From Nostoc sp. NIES-3756 (GTDB lineage: Bacteria > Cyanobacteriota > Cyanobacteriia > Cyanobacteriales > Nostocaceae): a stretch of 64,000 bases of DNA. The notes beneath the pieces were generated by a model. The model saw only the letters and a program-made list of their open reading frames with translations. It made no database searches and was not told the origin of the DNA. The translations under genes and the position numbers were made by a program. Each line of letters begins with the position of its first letter. Position 1 is the stretch's first letter. Below are positions 25,438 to 36,035 of the stretch, piece after piece. The stretch covers positions 5,417,001 through 5,481,000 of the forward strand of contig NZ_AP017295.1 of the NCBI RefSeq assembly GCF_001548375.1, in the 5' to 3' direction.

Positions 25438-28400
25438 ATGTTTTGGAAATGGTGCTTTCGACTGTTAATAGTCTTTGTGGGACTTTGGCTATTGTTGGAT
25501 CTAAGTTCGCGCTTGGGTGCGGAAATTTTGTGGTTTCAAGAAGTCGGCTATGTGCAAGTATTTCTCCTGCGGCTGGTGAGTCGTGGGTTTTTGTGGGTGC
25601 TGGCTGCGGGTGTCACTGCTGCCTACCTATGGGGAAATTTAGCTTTGGCGCAACGGCTGAAGTATCCCCAATCTTTAAAAATTGCGGAAGTGAGGCAAGA
25701 AGAAGCAGCCTTGACTGTGGGACTGAAAAACTATCTTAGTCCTTCATATTCTAGGATGAATGCAGATCCAGTAACTGATGGACGAATGCGACCTTTCCGA
25801 TTACGATCGCTCTTACCCCTGACTATAACCTTAAGTTTGTTAGCAGGGTTAATCTTGGTTCACTACGGAAAAATAGCTCTTTCCTACTGGTATCCGGCAT
25901 TTAACAATCATAATTTACCTATAATTACCCCATTTCGCTTAGAAACTATCTGGGAACTGGGCAGACAGCTTACTTTACAGGTTTTATATTTAGGTTTAAT
26001 TGTCAGTGTAGCGATCGCTATCCTTATTTACTCACAATTTGCCCTCAGAGCGATCGCTGTGATACTGAGTGTGGTATTTGGCACAATTCTGTTTTATAAC
26101 TGGGCAAAGGTTTTAGCGTATTTTTCCCCTACCCCCTTCAACAGCACAGAGCCTTTATTCGGTAAAGATATCAGCTTTTACATCTTTTCCCTGCCATTGT
26201 GGGAATTACTAGAACTCTGGTTGATGGGAATGTTCTTGTATGGCTTTATCGCCGTTGCTCTTACCTATCTCCTTTCCGCCGATAGTCTCAGCCAAGGAAT
26301 ATTTCCTGGGTTTTCATCTCAACAGCAACGCCACCTTTATGGTATTGGTGGCTTATTAATGTTGATGGTGGCTTTTAGTTATTGGCTGAGTCGTTATGAG
26401 TTGGTTTATTCTCCCCGTGGGGTGAGTTATGGCGCTAGTTATACAGATGTGACTGTACAGTTACCAGCTTATAACGTTTTGTGTGTTATTGGATTGGCGA
26501 TCGCCACTTACCTATTATGGCGAACTGTTTTTTGGCGGTCTAAATCTCGATATCGCCATTTTGTATTTTACGGATTAGGCATTTATTTGTCGCTTGTCGT
26601 TGCTGCTGGCTATGCCTTACCTACAGTAATTCAGTATTTAATTGTTCAGCCCAATGAATTAGAACGAGAACAACCATATATTCAACATACAATTAACTTA
26701 ACTAGGCAAGCGTTTGATTTAGACATAATTGATGCTAAAACCTTTAATCCCCAAGGTAATTTAACCACTGCTGATATCCAAGCCAATAACTTAACAATTC
26801 GCAACATTAGGTTGTGGGATCAGCGACCATTATTAGATACTAATCGCCAGCTACAACAATTTCGCCCTTACTATCGCTTCCCTGACGCAGATATTGACCG
26901 CTACACTCTAAACACGGAAACACGAGCAGATAGACCAGCTGCACCTCCTCAGCCACCAGTAGGAGACACAGCAAGCGAACAAAAAGAACGGCGACAGGTA
27001 TTAATTGCAGCCAGAGAACTAGATTACAGTGCAGTTCCACAAGAGGCGCAAACCTGGATAAACCAACATCTAATTTATACCCACGGCTATGGCTTTACCA
27101 TGAGTCCGGTGAATACCGTTGGTGCAGGTGGACTACCAGAATATTTTGTCAAAGATATTGGAGGGAATAATGAAGGTGCGCTGACTACTGCCAATGAAGG
27201 AGTTCGTAACAGTATTCCCATTGGGCAACCCCGGATTTATTACGGTGAAATCACTAATACCTATGTCATGACTGGTACAAGAGTAAGAGAGTTAGACTAC
27301 CCAAGTGGCAGTGATAATACTTACAACAAGTATGATGGCTTGGGTGGTGTAACTATTGGTAATGGTTGGCGGCGGGGACTATTTGCCATGTATTTGAAAG
27401 ATTGGCAGATGTTGTTTACACGGGATTTTTTACCAGAAACCAAGGTATTATTTCGCCGCAGTATTAAGCGAAGGATTGGGGCGATCGCACCTTTTATAAA
27501 ATTTGACAGCGATCCTTATTTAGTCGCGGCTGATGCTAGTCCAGAATTTCCCGGCAATAATTACTTGTATTGGATTATTGATGGTTATACAACTAGCGAT
27601 CGCTATCCTTATTCAGACCCTAATAGTGACGGGATTAATTACATTCGCAACTCTGTCAAAGTAGTTATTGATGCTTATAACGGTAGCGTAAAATTTTACA
27701 TTGCAGATACGACAGATCCTATTATTGCTACTTGGTCAAATATATTTCCTCAGATGTTCCAACAACTGAGTGATATGCCAACTTCTGTACGCAGTCATAT
27801 CCGCTATCCCTTAGATTACTTCTCGATTCAATCTGAGCGGTTAATGACTTACCACATGACCGACACCCAAGTATTTTACAACCGAGAAGACCAGTGGCAA
27901 ATTCCCAACGAGATTTATGGTGATAAACCCCGTCCAGTAGAACCTTATTATTTGATTACTAGTTTACCCACCGTCCCTTTTGTTGGCGCAGCCTCTGTCT
28001 TCGACACGCTCCGCGAACGTAGAGAGGAATTTCTCTTACTGCTACCCTATACCCCCAAACAACGGACAAACTTAATTGCTTGGTTAGCAGCGCGATCGGA
28101 TAGTGAAAATTACGGTAAGTTGTTATTATATAACTTTCCTAAGGAACGCCTTGTATACGGAACAGAGCAAATCGAAGCACGCATTAATCAAGATCCAGTA
28201 ATTTCTCAACAAATTTCTTTATGGAATCGTCAGGGTTCTAAAGCAATTCAAGGGAATTTGTTAGTAATTCCTATCGAACAATCTCTGTTGTACGTTGAGC
28301 CAATTTATTTAGAGGCAACACAAAATAGCTTACCAACACTAGTACGGGTAGTTGTAGCTTACGAAAACCGCATCGTCATGGCGCAAACTTTGGAACAAGC

Positions 28401-28482
28401 TTTACAAGGTATCTTTAAACCAGAAGTTACACCAGCACCACCAATTATTCGTCCTTTCGAGGAAGGTGTATCACCTGGCTGA
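25438..28482 (+). CDS. UPF0182 family membrane protein
   Basis: A 1014-residue member of UPF0182 (COG1615), found in actinobacteria, cyanobacteria and others. About seven TM helices lie in the first 390 residues, followed by a large extracytoplasmic domain ([27 protein letters not shown] start, then [36 protein letters not shown]). It ends in an acidic, Pro-rich tail. The function of the family is not established. A segment near residues 848-864 is encoded by a repeat-like insertion (27980-28026). Confidence 0.9.
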   Translation: MFWKWCFRLLIVFVGLWLLLDLSSRLGAEILWFQEVGYVQVFLLRLVSRGFLWVLAAGVTAAYLWGNLALAQRLKYPQSLKIAEVRQEEAALTVGLKNYLSPSYSRMNADPVTDGRMRPFRLRSLLPLTITLSLLAGLILVHYGKIALSYWYPAFNNHNLPIITPFRLETIWELGRQLTLQVLYLGLIVSVAIAILIYSQFALRAIAVILSVVFGTILFYNWAKVLAYFSPTPFNSTEPLFGKDISFYIFSLPLWELLELWLMGMFLYGFIAVALTYLLSADSLSQGIFPGFSSQQQRHLYGIGGLLMLMVAFSYWLSRYELVYSPRGVSYGASYTDVTVQLPAYNVLCVIGLAIATYLLWRTVFWRSKSRYRHFVFYGLGIYLSLVVAAGYALPTVIQYLIVQPNELEREQPYIQHTINLTRQAFDLDIIDAKTFNPQGNLTTADIQANNLTIRNIRLWDQRPLLDTNRQLQQFRPYYRFPDADIDRYTLNTETRADRPAAPPQPPVGDTASEQKERRQVLIAARELDYSAVPQEAQTWINQHLIYTHGYGFTMSPVNTVGAGGLPEYFVKDIGGNNEGALTTANEGVRNSIPIGQPRIYYGEITNTYVMTGTRVRELDYPSGSDNTYNKYDGLGGVTIGNGWRRGLFAMYLKDWQMLFTRDFLPETKVLFRRSIKRRIGAIAPFIKFDSDPYLVAADASPEFPGNNYLYWIIDGYTTSDRYPYSDPNSDGINYIRNSVKVVIDAYNGSVKFYIADTTDPIIATWSNIFPQMFQQLSDMPTSVRSHIRYPLDYFSIQSERLMTYHMTDTQVFYNREDQWQIPNEIYGDKPRPVEPYYLITSLPTVPFVGAASVFDTLRERREEFLLLLPYTPKQRTNLIAWLAARSDSENYGKLLLYNFPKERLVYGTEQIEARINQDPVISQQISLWNRQGSKAIQGNLLVIPIEQSLLYVEPIYLEATQNSLPTLVRVVVAYENRIVMAQTLEQALQGIFKPEVTPAPPIIRPFEEGVSPG
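27980..28026. repeat. Probable repeat insertion inside the UPF0182 reading frame
   Basis: TTGTTGGCGCAGCCTCT and GTAGAGAGG look like the two halves of a common Nostoc palindrome (GGCGCAGCCTCTCGTAGAGAG), split by GTCTTCGACACGCTCCGCGAA. In frame it encodes [14 protein letters not shown], a stretch I do not expect between the family's conserved SLPT and EEFLLLLP blocks. The family comparison is from memory. Confidence 0.4.
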
Positions 28483-28675
28483 TTGTTATTTTTTTCATCT
28501 TCCCCATTTCTACTTTCAAAATATCTCCCTCAATTCTAAAGAAAAGATTAAGCATATCTACTCATATATCTTTTGAGGGAAGTTAAAAAATCTTAACATT
28601 TGTCAAAATAATAATTATATAAGTTGATTGTCTACCTAAATATTACAAAATTAGTTCTTTAAAGCCCTACCACTC

Positions 28676-28918
28676 ATGAAAGGCAACTTTTTCATATCAC
28701 AGGAAGAAAAGGAGAGATTATTTCACACCCAGTTAGTTAAGTACGGTGTGAAATTTGAAAAAGCTGCAAAAGTGGCGAAGATATTAGCCTCTGGAGAATC
28801 AGAGGAATCTTGGACAGAAGAAGAGAGACAGCTTGTAACAGAAACTTGTGAAGAGTGGTTAAAAGCACACAAACGTCACAAGCAGTTAGTTTCATTATTT
28901 CAATACATCAAAAGATAG
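28676..28918 (+). CDS. Small protein of unknown function (80 aa)
   Basis: A charged, helical 80-residue protein with many Lys and Glu and one SGESEESWTEEE acidic stretch. No signal peptide, TM segment or recognised motif. Codon use and GC content fit the neighbours. It lies alone between the UPF0182 and TPR-CHAT genes on the same strand. I do not recognise it. Confidence 0.6.
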   Translation: MKGNFFISQEEKERLFHTQLVKYGVKFEKAAKVAKILASGESEESWTEEERQLVTETCEEWLKAHKRHKQLVSLFQYIKR

Positions 28919-29115
28919 ATATATTAAGAAACAGGTTTAGAAGTTGCTTGTTGTAATATGTCTTGCATCTACTACATTTGGATATTTGTTGAAATCTAAT
29001 CCAGGCAAACTAATCACAGTCTCAAAACAGCAGTTTTTGCATTGTAGTGGGAATCCTAAAATTTAGAGATTCTCAATATAGATGTTGTGGACTGTGAGTG
29101 GAGAGGAAAGAAAAT

Positions 29116-31911
29116 ATGCGGCAGATGGGGAACTTGAGACAATGGCTATTTCTTCCATTGGTTGCCAGCATTGCATTATTTTCGGAGTTCAGTTTTGTCA
29201 GTGCTGAACAATATACTCAACATACGGCACAAACAACTGTAGCAAATCCCACTCAAGCTAATGCTGATCAAATATATCAACAGGCAAAAGAACTATACGA
29301 GCAAGGGACAGCCGCATCTTTGCAACAAGCACTGATAAAATTTGAACAAGCTCTTTCCTTTTATCGTAGCTTGGGAGATATCTCATCACAATCCTTTACC
29401 CTTGGTCATATTGGTAAAATTTACTCAGATTTTGGAGAACTGCAAAAAGCACTGAGTTATTTAAACCAAACCTTAAGCCTCAGACGACAACTAGGAGATA
29501 AAACTGGCGAAACTATTACTTTGAGTAATATTGGTGCTGTCTATTCAGATTTGGGAGAACTGCAAAAGGCTCTAGATTTTTACCATCAAGCCTTATCACT
29601 TAATCGGCAGATGGGAGATAAGACAAGGGAAGCCCGTAGCCTGAATAACATTGGTTCAGTTTACATAGATTTAGAAGAATCGCAAAAAGCACTAGATTAT
29701 TTCCATCAATCTCTATTACTCAGACGGCAGGTAGAAGACAAAATAGGTGAAGCTCGTACTCTCAACAATATTGGCAAAATCTACTTAGATTTAGGCGCAC
29801 AGCAAAAGGCGCTGGAGTATTTCAACCAGTCCCTACCCTTGTATCAACAAAAGGGAGACAAAGCAGGAGAAGCTGTCGCATTAAATAACATTGCCTCAGT
29901 TTACTTATCTTGGCGAGAACAGCAAAAAGCCCTCAATTATTACCAGCAATCTCTATCTCTTAGGAAACAATTAGGAGACAAACTAGGGGAAGCTCTCACT
30001 CTCAATAACATTGGTGCAGTTTATACAGATTTGGCGGAAAAACAAAAAGCACTGGATTACTTTAACCAGTCCTTGCCTTTATTTGAAATTGTAGGAAATA
30101 AATTAGGTTTAGCAGCTACCCTCAACAACATTGGCAAAATCTACATCAGTTTGGGAGAACCGCAAAAGGCGTTAAATAATTTCCAAAAATCTTTACCTTT
30201 ATATCAACAGGTAGGCAATAGGGGAGGAGAAGCTTTAACTCTTTATCACGTAGCTACAGTTCAAGCCAATCAAGGAAATCTGGATGCAGCCCTAACTCAG
30301 ATGAAAACAGTCATCAGCATAGTGGAAAAGCTGCGTACTAAAGTTGACTCTCAAGAACTCCGCACAGCCTATTTTGCCACAGTGCAAGATTATTATCAGT
30401 TCTATATCGATTTGCTAATGCAACTGCACAAGCAAAAACCATCCCAAGGCTATGACGCTTTAGCACTGGAAACCAGCGAACGCGCCCGCGCCCGTAGTCT
30501 TCTAGAATTGCTGACAGAAGCTAAGGCAGATATTCGCCAAGGTGTAGAACCAAGGTTACTGACTCAAGAACAGGAGTTACGGCAAAAACTAGATGCGGCT
30601 GAACAACGATGGATAAAACTATTAACAAATAAGTATAATGAAGCACAACTTCAGGCTTTAGATAAGGAAATTAGCGAACTGCTAGAACAATACAAACAAC
30701 TCCAAACCAAAATCCGCACAACTAGCCCACGCTATGCAGCCTTAACTCAACCTCAACCCCTGTCATTGTCACAAATTCAGCAGCAAGTTTTAGATGATAA
30801 CACTCTACTTTTAGAATATTCGCTGGGAGAAAAGCGGAGTTACCTTTGGGCAGTGACTAACAAAAGTATTATCAGCTATGAATTACCCAAACGTGCAGAA
30901 ATAGCAGCCGTTGTGCAGAAGTTGCGGCGCGATCTTACCACCCCATATCTGACAGAAAGTCCTTCTTTAGAAGCTTTGTCACAAATCATACTTGCTCCTA
31001 TAGCCCAGCAATTAGGAAATAAACGTTTGCTCATTGTTAGTGATGGTACTTTGGAGTATGTGCCATTTGCAGCTTTGAACATACCAGGAAGTAGGAATTA
31101 TCAGCCATTACTGGCGAACCACGAAGTTATTCATCTACCTTCAGCCTCTACCGTAGCGTTTCTCAGACAGGATAATAAACAACGTCAACCAGCACCTCAA
31201 GTATTAGCTGTGTTCGCAGATCCGGTTTTCAGCCGAGATGATGAACGTTTGCAAGGAAAAACTAAACCGTCAAATCTACCAGCAACAGAAACCATCGCCT
31301 TAACCAGAGCCGCTACCAACTCAGATATTAATTTTGAGCGCCTAAACTTCACCCGCAAAGAAGCAGAGCAAATTCTGTCCCTTGTACCAGCTACCAAAAG
31401 TAAGCAAGCCTTCGACTTTAACGCCAGTCGCACCATTGCTATAAGTAAAGAGTTAAATCAGTACCAAATTATACATTTTGCCACTCATGGCATTCTCAAC
31501 AGTCAAAATCCAACATTATCAGGTGTTGTGTTATCCCTATTTGATAACCAGGGAACTCCGCAAAATGGTTTCTTACGCCTGCATGATATTTTCAACCTCA
31601 ACCTCCAAGCCGAGTTAGTGGTACTCAGCGCCTGTCAAACTGGGTTGGGGGAAGAAGTTAGGGGCGAAGGACTTGTAGGGTTAACTAGAGGATTTATGTA
31701 TGCGGGAAGCCCCCGAGTTGTGGTGAGTCTTTGGAGTGTAGACGACCAAGCTACCTCAGAATTAATGGCTGGATTTTACAAAAAAATGCTCAAAGAGGGA
31801 TTTAAACCCGCCGCCGCCTTACGAGCCGCACAGTTGGAAATCTGGCGTAATCAAAAATATGCTGCGCCTTATTATTGGGCTGCTTTTACGATGCAGGGGG
31901 AGTGGAAATGA
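29116..31911 (+). CDS. TPR-repeat protein with C-terminal CHAT (caspase-like) protease domain
   Basis: A signal peptide-like N-terminus (WLFLPLVASIALFSEFSFVSA) leads into about nine TPR units of 40 residues with the repeated NNIGxxYxxLGExQKALDYFxQSL pattern (about 60-400), then a helical linker and a CHAT domain (about 640-930). The protease dyad is present: His in FATHGILN (codon 31486-31488) and Cys in LSACQTGLGE (31633-31635). The ATG at 29116 is preferred because GGAGAGG lies just before it; a GTG at 29098 is the longer alternative. CHAT proteases act in regulated proteolysis and, in some systems, cell death; the substrate here is unknown. The signal peptide suggests a periplasmic location. 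Confidence 0.88.
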   Translation: MRQMGNLRQWLFLPLVASIALFSEFSFVSAEQYTQHTAQTTVANPTQANADQIYQQAKELYEQGTAASLQQALIKFEQALSFYRSLGDISSQSFTLGHIGKIYSDFGELQKALSYLNQTLSLRRQLGDKTGETITLSNIGAVYSDLGELQKALDFYHQALSLNRQMGDKTREARSLNNIGSVYIDLEESQKALDYFHQSLLLRRQVEDKIGEARTLNNIGKIYLDLGAQQKALEYFNQSLPLYQQKGDKAGEAVALNNIASVYLSWREQQKALNYYQQSLSLRKQLGDKLGEALTLNNIGAVYTDLAEKQKALDYFNQSLPLFEIVGNKLGLAATLNNIGKIYISLGEPQKALNNFQKSLPLYQQVGNRGGEALTLYHVATVQANQGNLDAALTQMKTVISIVEKLRTKVDSQELRTAYFATVQDYYQFYIDLLMQLHKQKPSQGYDALALETSERARARSLLELLTEAKADIRQGVEPRLLTQEQELRQKLDAAEQRWIKLLTNKYNEAQLQALDKEISELLEQYKQLQTKIRTTSPRYAALTQPQPLSLSQIQQQVLDDNTLLLEYSLGEKRSYLWAVTNKSIISYELPKRAEIAAVVQKLRRDLTTPYLTESPSLEALSQIILAPIAQQLGNKRLLIVSDGTLEYVPFAALNIPGSRNYQPLLANHEVIHLPSASTVAFLRQDNKQRQPAPQVLAVFADPVFSRDDERLQGKTKPSNLPATETIALTRAATNSDINFERLNFTRKEAEQILSLVPATKSKQAFDFNASRTIAISKELNQYQIIHFATHGILNSQNPTLSGVVLSLFDNQGTPQNGFLRLHDIFNLNLQAELVVLSACQTGLGEEVRGEGLVGLTRGFMYAGSPRVVVSLWSVDDQATSELMAGFYKKMLKEGFKPAAALRAAQLEIWRNQKYAAPYYWAAFTMQGEWK

Positions 31912-31950
31912 GTGAGGAAGGGGAAAAGGGGAAAGGGTAAGGGAAGAAAA

Positions 31951-31988
31951 ACTATGGACTATGGACTATGGACTTTTGACTCTTGACA
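31951..31988. repeat. STRR (ACTATGG heptamer)
   Basis: Three tandem ACTATGG units and degenerate TTGACTC relatives lie between the convergent TPR-CHAT and DUF3288 genes. The same heptamer family runs inside egtB at 61342-61411. Confidence 0.7.
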
Positions 31989-31993
31989 ACTAA

Positions 31994-32293
31994 CTAATTC
32001 CAATCCTGCTCCTCTCTTTTCCCCCGACTCTTATAAATACCCCCCACTTGATGTATTTGTCGGGTTTTCTCGAATAATTCTGATTCGGTTAACCCCCATT
32101 GTTGCAAAACTTTATCCAAGTCCTGTTGTATGTCTCTCGCGCCTGGGAAGCCTTGATAGCGGATTTTTAACCGAGCTAATTCGGCTAAATGTTGGTCTGT
32201 GGGGGCTTGAGTTTGTAGAATATTATCTATAAGGGGGCGATCGCGGTTGTAAAGTGGGTGTTGTTGGTCTTTACCGCCTTTTTGTTCAGTCAT
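31994..32293 (-). CDS. DUF3288 family protein
   Basis: A 99-residue soluble protein with DQQHPLYNRDRPLIDNIL near the N-terminus and LAELARLKIRYQGFPGARDI and LQQWGLTESELFEKTR further on, which I recall as the conserved core of DUF3288, a cyanobacteria-wide family of unknown function. It is divergent from clpC with a 234-base gap. Confidence 0.75.
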   Translation of the reverse strand: MTEQKGGKDQQHPLYNRDRPLIDNILQTQAPTDQHLAELARLKIRYQGFPGARDIQQDLDKVLQQWGLTESELFEKTRQIHQVGGIYKSRGKREEQDWN

Positions 32294-32527
32294 GGTTCAT
32301 TCCTTTAGATAGAGTGTAAATTCAGTCAGAGTCTAGAGTCCAGGGTCTTGCCAACGCGCCATAATTAATCATGACGGCAACTACACCTGAGCTAATACGG
32401 CTCTCACCACTGTCGGTCAATATCAGACAAAGATACATTGTCTTTAAGAAAGTACAAAAAAGTTTAACAAAAGGGTGAATTTATTAAGTCGCCCAAAGTC
32501 CAAGCAGCAAGGGAGCAAGAACCCGCT

Positions 32528-34975
32528 ATGTTTGAACACTTCACTTCCGAAGCCATCAAAGTCATTATGCTCGCTCAGGAGGAAGCACGTCGCCTGGGAC
32601 ACAACTTTGTAGGAACAGAACAGATTCTCCTGGGTTTGATGGGAGAAGGAACTGGGGTTGCTGCCAAAGTGCTGACTGAGTTGGGTGTCACTCTTAAAGA
32701 TGCTCGCCGCGAGGTAGAAAAAATTATTGGTAGAGGTTCTGGGTTTGTACCGCCAGAAATTCCTTTTACCCCAAAAGTTAAAAGCCTCTTCGAGCAGTCG
32801 TTTAGAGAAGCTCATAATCTCGGAAATAACTACATCAACACAGAACATTTACTCTTAGGTTTAACAGAAGCTGGCGAAGGTGTCGCCGCTAAGGTTCTCC
32901 AAAATCTCGGTGTTGACCTCAAGAGTGTCCGCTCTGCTGTCATTCGTCGCTTAGGTGAAGACCCGACCGTAGTTGTAGGTGGCGGTGGTAGTCCTAGACG
33001 TACCCAAGCACCAACGACAGAGGAGTTTGGCAGAAATCTTAGCAAATTAGCCAAAGAAGGTAAACTTGACCCCGTAGTCGGTCGGGAAAAAGAAATCGAG
33101 CGTGCTGTGCAAATTCTCGGTCGTCGCACCAAGAATAACCCCGTGTTAATTGGTGAACCAGGGGTTGGTAAAACTGCGATCGCCGAAGGTTTAGCCCAAC
33201 GGATCATTAATCAAGATGTCCCCGACATTTTGCAAGACAAACAAGTCATCAGCCTCGATATGGGCTTGTTGGTAGCGGGAACCCGCTTCCGGGGAGACTT
33301 TGAAGAACGGATCAAGAAAATTATTGATGAAGTCCGCACTGCGGGTAACATCATCCTAGTAATCGATGAAATTCACACCTTAGTTGGTGCTGGTGGTACA
33401 GAAGGCGGTTTAGATGCAGCCAATATCCTCAAGCCAGCCTTAGCCAGAGGTGAGTTACAGTGCATCGGTGCTACCACATTAGATGAATATCGTCAACATA
33501 TTGAACGTGACGCAGCTTTAGAGCGGCGTTTCCAACCAATCATGGTAGGGGAACCATCAGTCAACGAAACCATTGATATTCTCTATGGTTTGCGCGGAGC
33601 CTATGAACAACATCATAAAGTAGAAATTTCTGATGCGGCGGTAGTAGCAGCAGCCCAATTATCTGATAGATATATTAGCGATCGCTTCCTCCCCGATAAA
33701 GCCATAGACTTGATCGATGAAGCTGGCTCCCGTGTGCGCCTGCGGAACTCGCAAATCTCCACCAACAAGGAACTCAAGCGCCAACTGACTGAAGTCACTA
33801 AATCTAAAAATGAAGCAGTCAGACTGCAAGACTTCGACAAAGCTGGCAAATTGCGTGACCAGGAAATTGCCCTGGAACAAGAACTACAAGCAGCTACTAC
33901 AGGACAAACTACCAAACCAGTAGTAGACGAAGAAGACATCGCCCAAATCGTCGCCTCTTGGACTGGCGTTCCCGTCAACAAGCTGACAGAATCGGAATCC
34001 GAATTGCTGCTGCACTTGGAAGACACACTCCACAAACGGTTAATTGGTCAAGAGCAAGCAGTTACATCTGTTTCTCGCGCCATCCGTCGCGCCAGAGTCG
34101 GGTTAAAGAGTCCTAACCGTCCTATTGCTAGCTTCATCTTCTCCGGCCCCACTGGTGTCGGTAAAACAGAATTAGCTAAAGCATTGGCGGCTTACTTCTT
34201 CGGTGCAGAAGATGCGATGATTCGGCTAGATATGTCCGAATACATGGAAAGCCACACCGTTTCCAAGCTGATCGGTTCACCTCCAGGTTACGTAGGTTAC
34301 GACGAAGGCGGACAACTCACCGAAGCAGTGCGCCGCAAACCATACACAGTGTTGCTGTTCGACGAAATCGAAAAAGCGCACCCCGATGTCTTCAATATGC
34401 TGCTGCAAATCTTGGATGACGGACACCTCACAGATGCGAAAGGTCGGAAAGTAGACTTCAAGAATACCTTGATTATCCTCACCTCTAACATTGGTTCTAA
34501 GGTAATTGAGAAAGGTGGCGGTGGTTTAGGCTTTGAATTTGACAACCAAGCCGAAGCTAGCTACAACCGCATCCGTAACTTAGTTAACGAAGAACTGAAA
34601 AATTACTTCCGTCCTGAGTTCCTCAACCGACTGGATGAAGTTATCGTCTTCACTCAACTATCTAAGGATGAAGTCAAGCAAATTGCCGATATCATGCTAC
34701 GCGATGTCGCCAGCCGCTTGACCGAGAAGGGAATTACCTTAGAAGTTACTGAACGGTTCAAAGAACTAGTAGTAACAGAAGGTTATAACCCCAGCTACGG
34801 TGCTAGACCATTACGCCGTGCAATTATGCGCCTCCTAGAAGATTCCTTAGCAGAAGCGATGCTGGCTGGACAAATTACTGAGGGAGATGTAGCCACTGTT
34901 GATGTTAACGATGATGGTCAAGTATACATCCGCTCCTCAGAAAGCAAAGAGTTGCTCTTGGCAAGCGTTAGCTAA
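32528..34975 (+). CDS. clpC: ATP-dependent Clp protease ATPase subunit ClpC
   Basis: An 815-residue Hsp100 unfoldase that feeds substrates to ClpP. An N-terminal double Clp-N repeat (1-145) binds adaptors. The first AAA+ domain has Walker A GEPGVGKT at about 209 and [16 protein letters not shown]-like middle domain (about 415-455) distinguishes ClpC from ClpA and ClpB. The second AAA+ domain has Walker A GPTGVGKT at about 540, followed by the C-terminal D2-small domain. Length and sequence are typical of the essential cyanobacterial and chloroplast ClpC. Monocistronic. Confidence 0.97.
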   Translation: MFEHFTSEAIKVIMLAQEEARRLGHNFVGTEQILLGLMGEGTGVAAKVLTELGVTLKDARREVEKIIGRGSGFVPPEIPFTPKVKSLFEQSFREAHNLGNNYINTEHLLLGLTEAGEGVAAKVLQNLGVDLKSVRSAVIRRLGEDPTVVVGGGGSPRRTQAPTTEEFGRNLSKLAKEGKLDPVVGREKEIERAVQILGRRTKNNPVLIGEPGVGKTAIAEGLAQRIINQDVPDILQDKQVISLDMGLLVAGTRFRGDFEERIKKIIDEVRTAGNIILVIDEIHTLVGAGGTEGGLDAANILKPALARGELQCIGATTLDEYRQHIERDAALERRFQPIMVGEPSVNETIDILYGLRGAYEQHHKVEISDAAVVAAAQLSDRYISDRFLPDKAIDLIDEAGSRVRLRNSQISTNKELKRQLTEVTKSKNEAVRLQDFDKAGKLRDQEIALEQELQAATTGQTTKPVVDEEDIAQIVASWTGVPVNKLTESESELLLHLEDTLHKRLIGQEQAVTSVSRAIRRARVGLKSPNRPIASFIFSGPTGVGKTELAKALAAYFFGAEDAMIRLDMSEYMESHTVSKLIGSPPGYVGYDEGGQLTEAVRRKPYTVLLFDEIEKAHPDVFNMLLQILDDGHLTDAKGRKVDFKNTLIILTSNIGSKVIEKGGGGLGFEFDNQAEASYNRIRNLVNEELKNYFRPEFLNRLDEVIVFTQLSKDEVKQIADIMLRDVASRLTEKGITLEVTERFKELVVTEGYNPSYGARPLRRAIMRLLEDSLAEAMLAGQITEGDVATVDVNDDGQVYIRSSESKELLLASVS

Positions 34976-35056
34976 ATCAGTTATCAGTTATCAAGTTTAG
35001 ATAACTGATAATCTCTCAGCCATAGCTTTTTGAGCATTACTATTTAGATAAATTAA

Positions 35057-35086
35057 ACCCTGGTAGAAATACTAGGGTATTTTTTT
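35057..35086 (+). terminator. Rho-independent terminator after clpC
   Basis: ACCCTGGTA (35057-35065) and TACTAGGGT (35070-35078) form a 9-bp stem with one G-U pair and a GAAA loop, followed by seven T residues. A second inverted repeat, ATCAGTTATC / GATAACTGAT, lies closer to the stop codon. Confidence 0.8.
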
Positions 35087-35096
35087 ATTTCTTCTT

Positions 35097-35144
35097 AATT
35101 ACGAATTACGTTAGCGTAGCGGGGCGTAGCCCATTACGAATTAC
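35097..35144. repeat. Dispersed palindromic repeat (AATTACGAATTACGTTAGCG family), copy 2
   Basis: Identical in its core to 17212-17259 (GTTAGCGTAGCGGGGCGTAG then CCCATTACGAATTAC). It lies between the convergent clpC and Uma2 genes, ten bases before the Uma2 stop. Confidence 0.8.
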
Positions 35145-35153
35145 GAATTAGTA

Positions 35154-35777
35154 TTAATAGGCAGTTGCAGCTTGAAAAATTTGTTCAGCAGTTAGATTTA
35201 AGTCTGGAAAAGTTGGTGATTCGATGCGATCGCCATTTTGGAATTGCTTAACTTGATATTCTCCCTCTACTAATGAATAAATCGAGATAGTTGGTTGTTT
35301 AGGATTACCAATAAATTTTCTCCCACCCAAAGCCGCATAATCGACAATCCAGTATTCTGGGATGCCAATAGCCTCATACTGACCAAGTTTAGTGAAATAA
35401 TCATCACGCCAGTTTGTACTGACAACCTCTATTACCAATGGGACTGATAAGGCTTGAGAAACAGTTGATTTATTTCTCCACAATGGTTCGTTGACTAAAT
35501 TAGAACGATTCAACAGCAGTACATCAGGTAAAAAGGCATATTCACTTTCCGTTGACTGTACAAATCCTGTTTTGGGAATGTCATAAGGCTGTCCCAGTCG
35601 GGCGCACTCTAGCAAAATTTGCCTAACTAAAAATGCAATAACTAACTCATGATCACCTGTTGGTGGAGGCATTTTAATAATTACTCCGTTATGTAGTTCA
35701 TAGCGTTGCTGTGAGTTTTCTGGATACCAGTCCAGAAACTTATCAACAGTCATAAGATTTAGTAGCGACTGAACCAT
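35154..35777 (-). CDS. Uma2 family (PD-(D/E)XK) endonuclease-like protein
   Basis: A 207-residue member of the Uma2/DUF820 family, highly expanded in cyanobacteria. The restriction-like fold is seen in RYELHNGVIIKMPP (Glu), FLPDVLLL (Asp) and LVIEVVSTNWRDDYFTKLGQYEAIGIPEYWIVD (Glu and Lys). All predicted metal-site residues are present. The ATG at 35777 has GGAGG five bases upstream, so it is preferred to the TTG at 35780. Biological role is unknown; mobile or selfish nuclease activity is only suspected for the family. Confidence 0.85.
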   Translation of the reverse strand: MVQSLLNLMTVDKFLDWYPENSQQRYELHNGVIIKMPPPTGDHELVIAFLVRQILLECARLGQPYDIPKTGFVQSTESEYAFLPDVLLLNRSNLVNEPLWRNKSTVSQALSVPLVIEVVSTNWRDDYFTKLGQYEAIGIPEYWIVDYAALGGRKFIGNPKQPTISIYSLVEGEYQVKQFQNGDRIESPTFPDLNLTAEQIFQAATAY

Positions 35778-36035
35778 CAAAACCTCCAGTTGGTGTTGTC
35801 AGTCAACAGGCTCGGATTCTCACTTTAATTGTAAAACTATACTTTGCTTAGTTTTAACACTGGGTAATTTTGAGCGATGGCGTTCCGCCCAGCATAGCTG
35901 ATCGCTTTTTATTTAACTTAATCGCCTCTGCCTTAAAAATCATAGATTTAGATTTGGTAAATTTTATCAGTATGTCCAATACTGTAAGTTATAATTTTTA
36001 CAAAAATAATTAGAGTCTTGGTGGTTCCCTAAACT

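Noticed and set aside
32415..32431. CtsR-box-like sequence GGTCAATATCAGACAAA upstream of clpC
   Set aside because: Three mismatches to the heptad repeat consensus, and CtsR is not expected in cyanobacteria.
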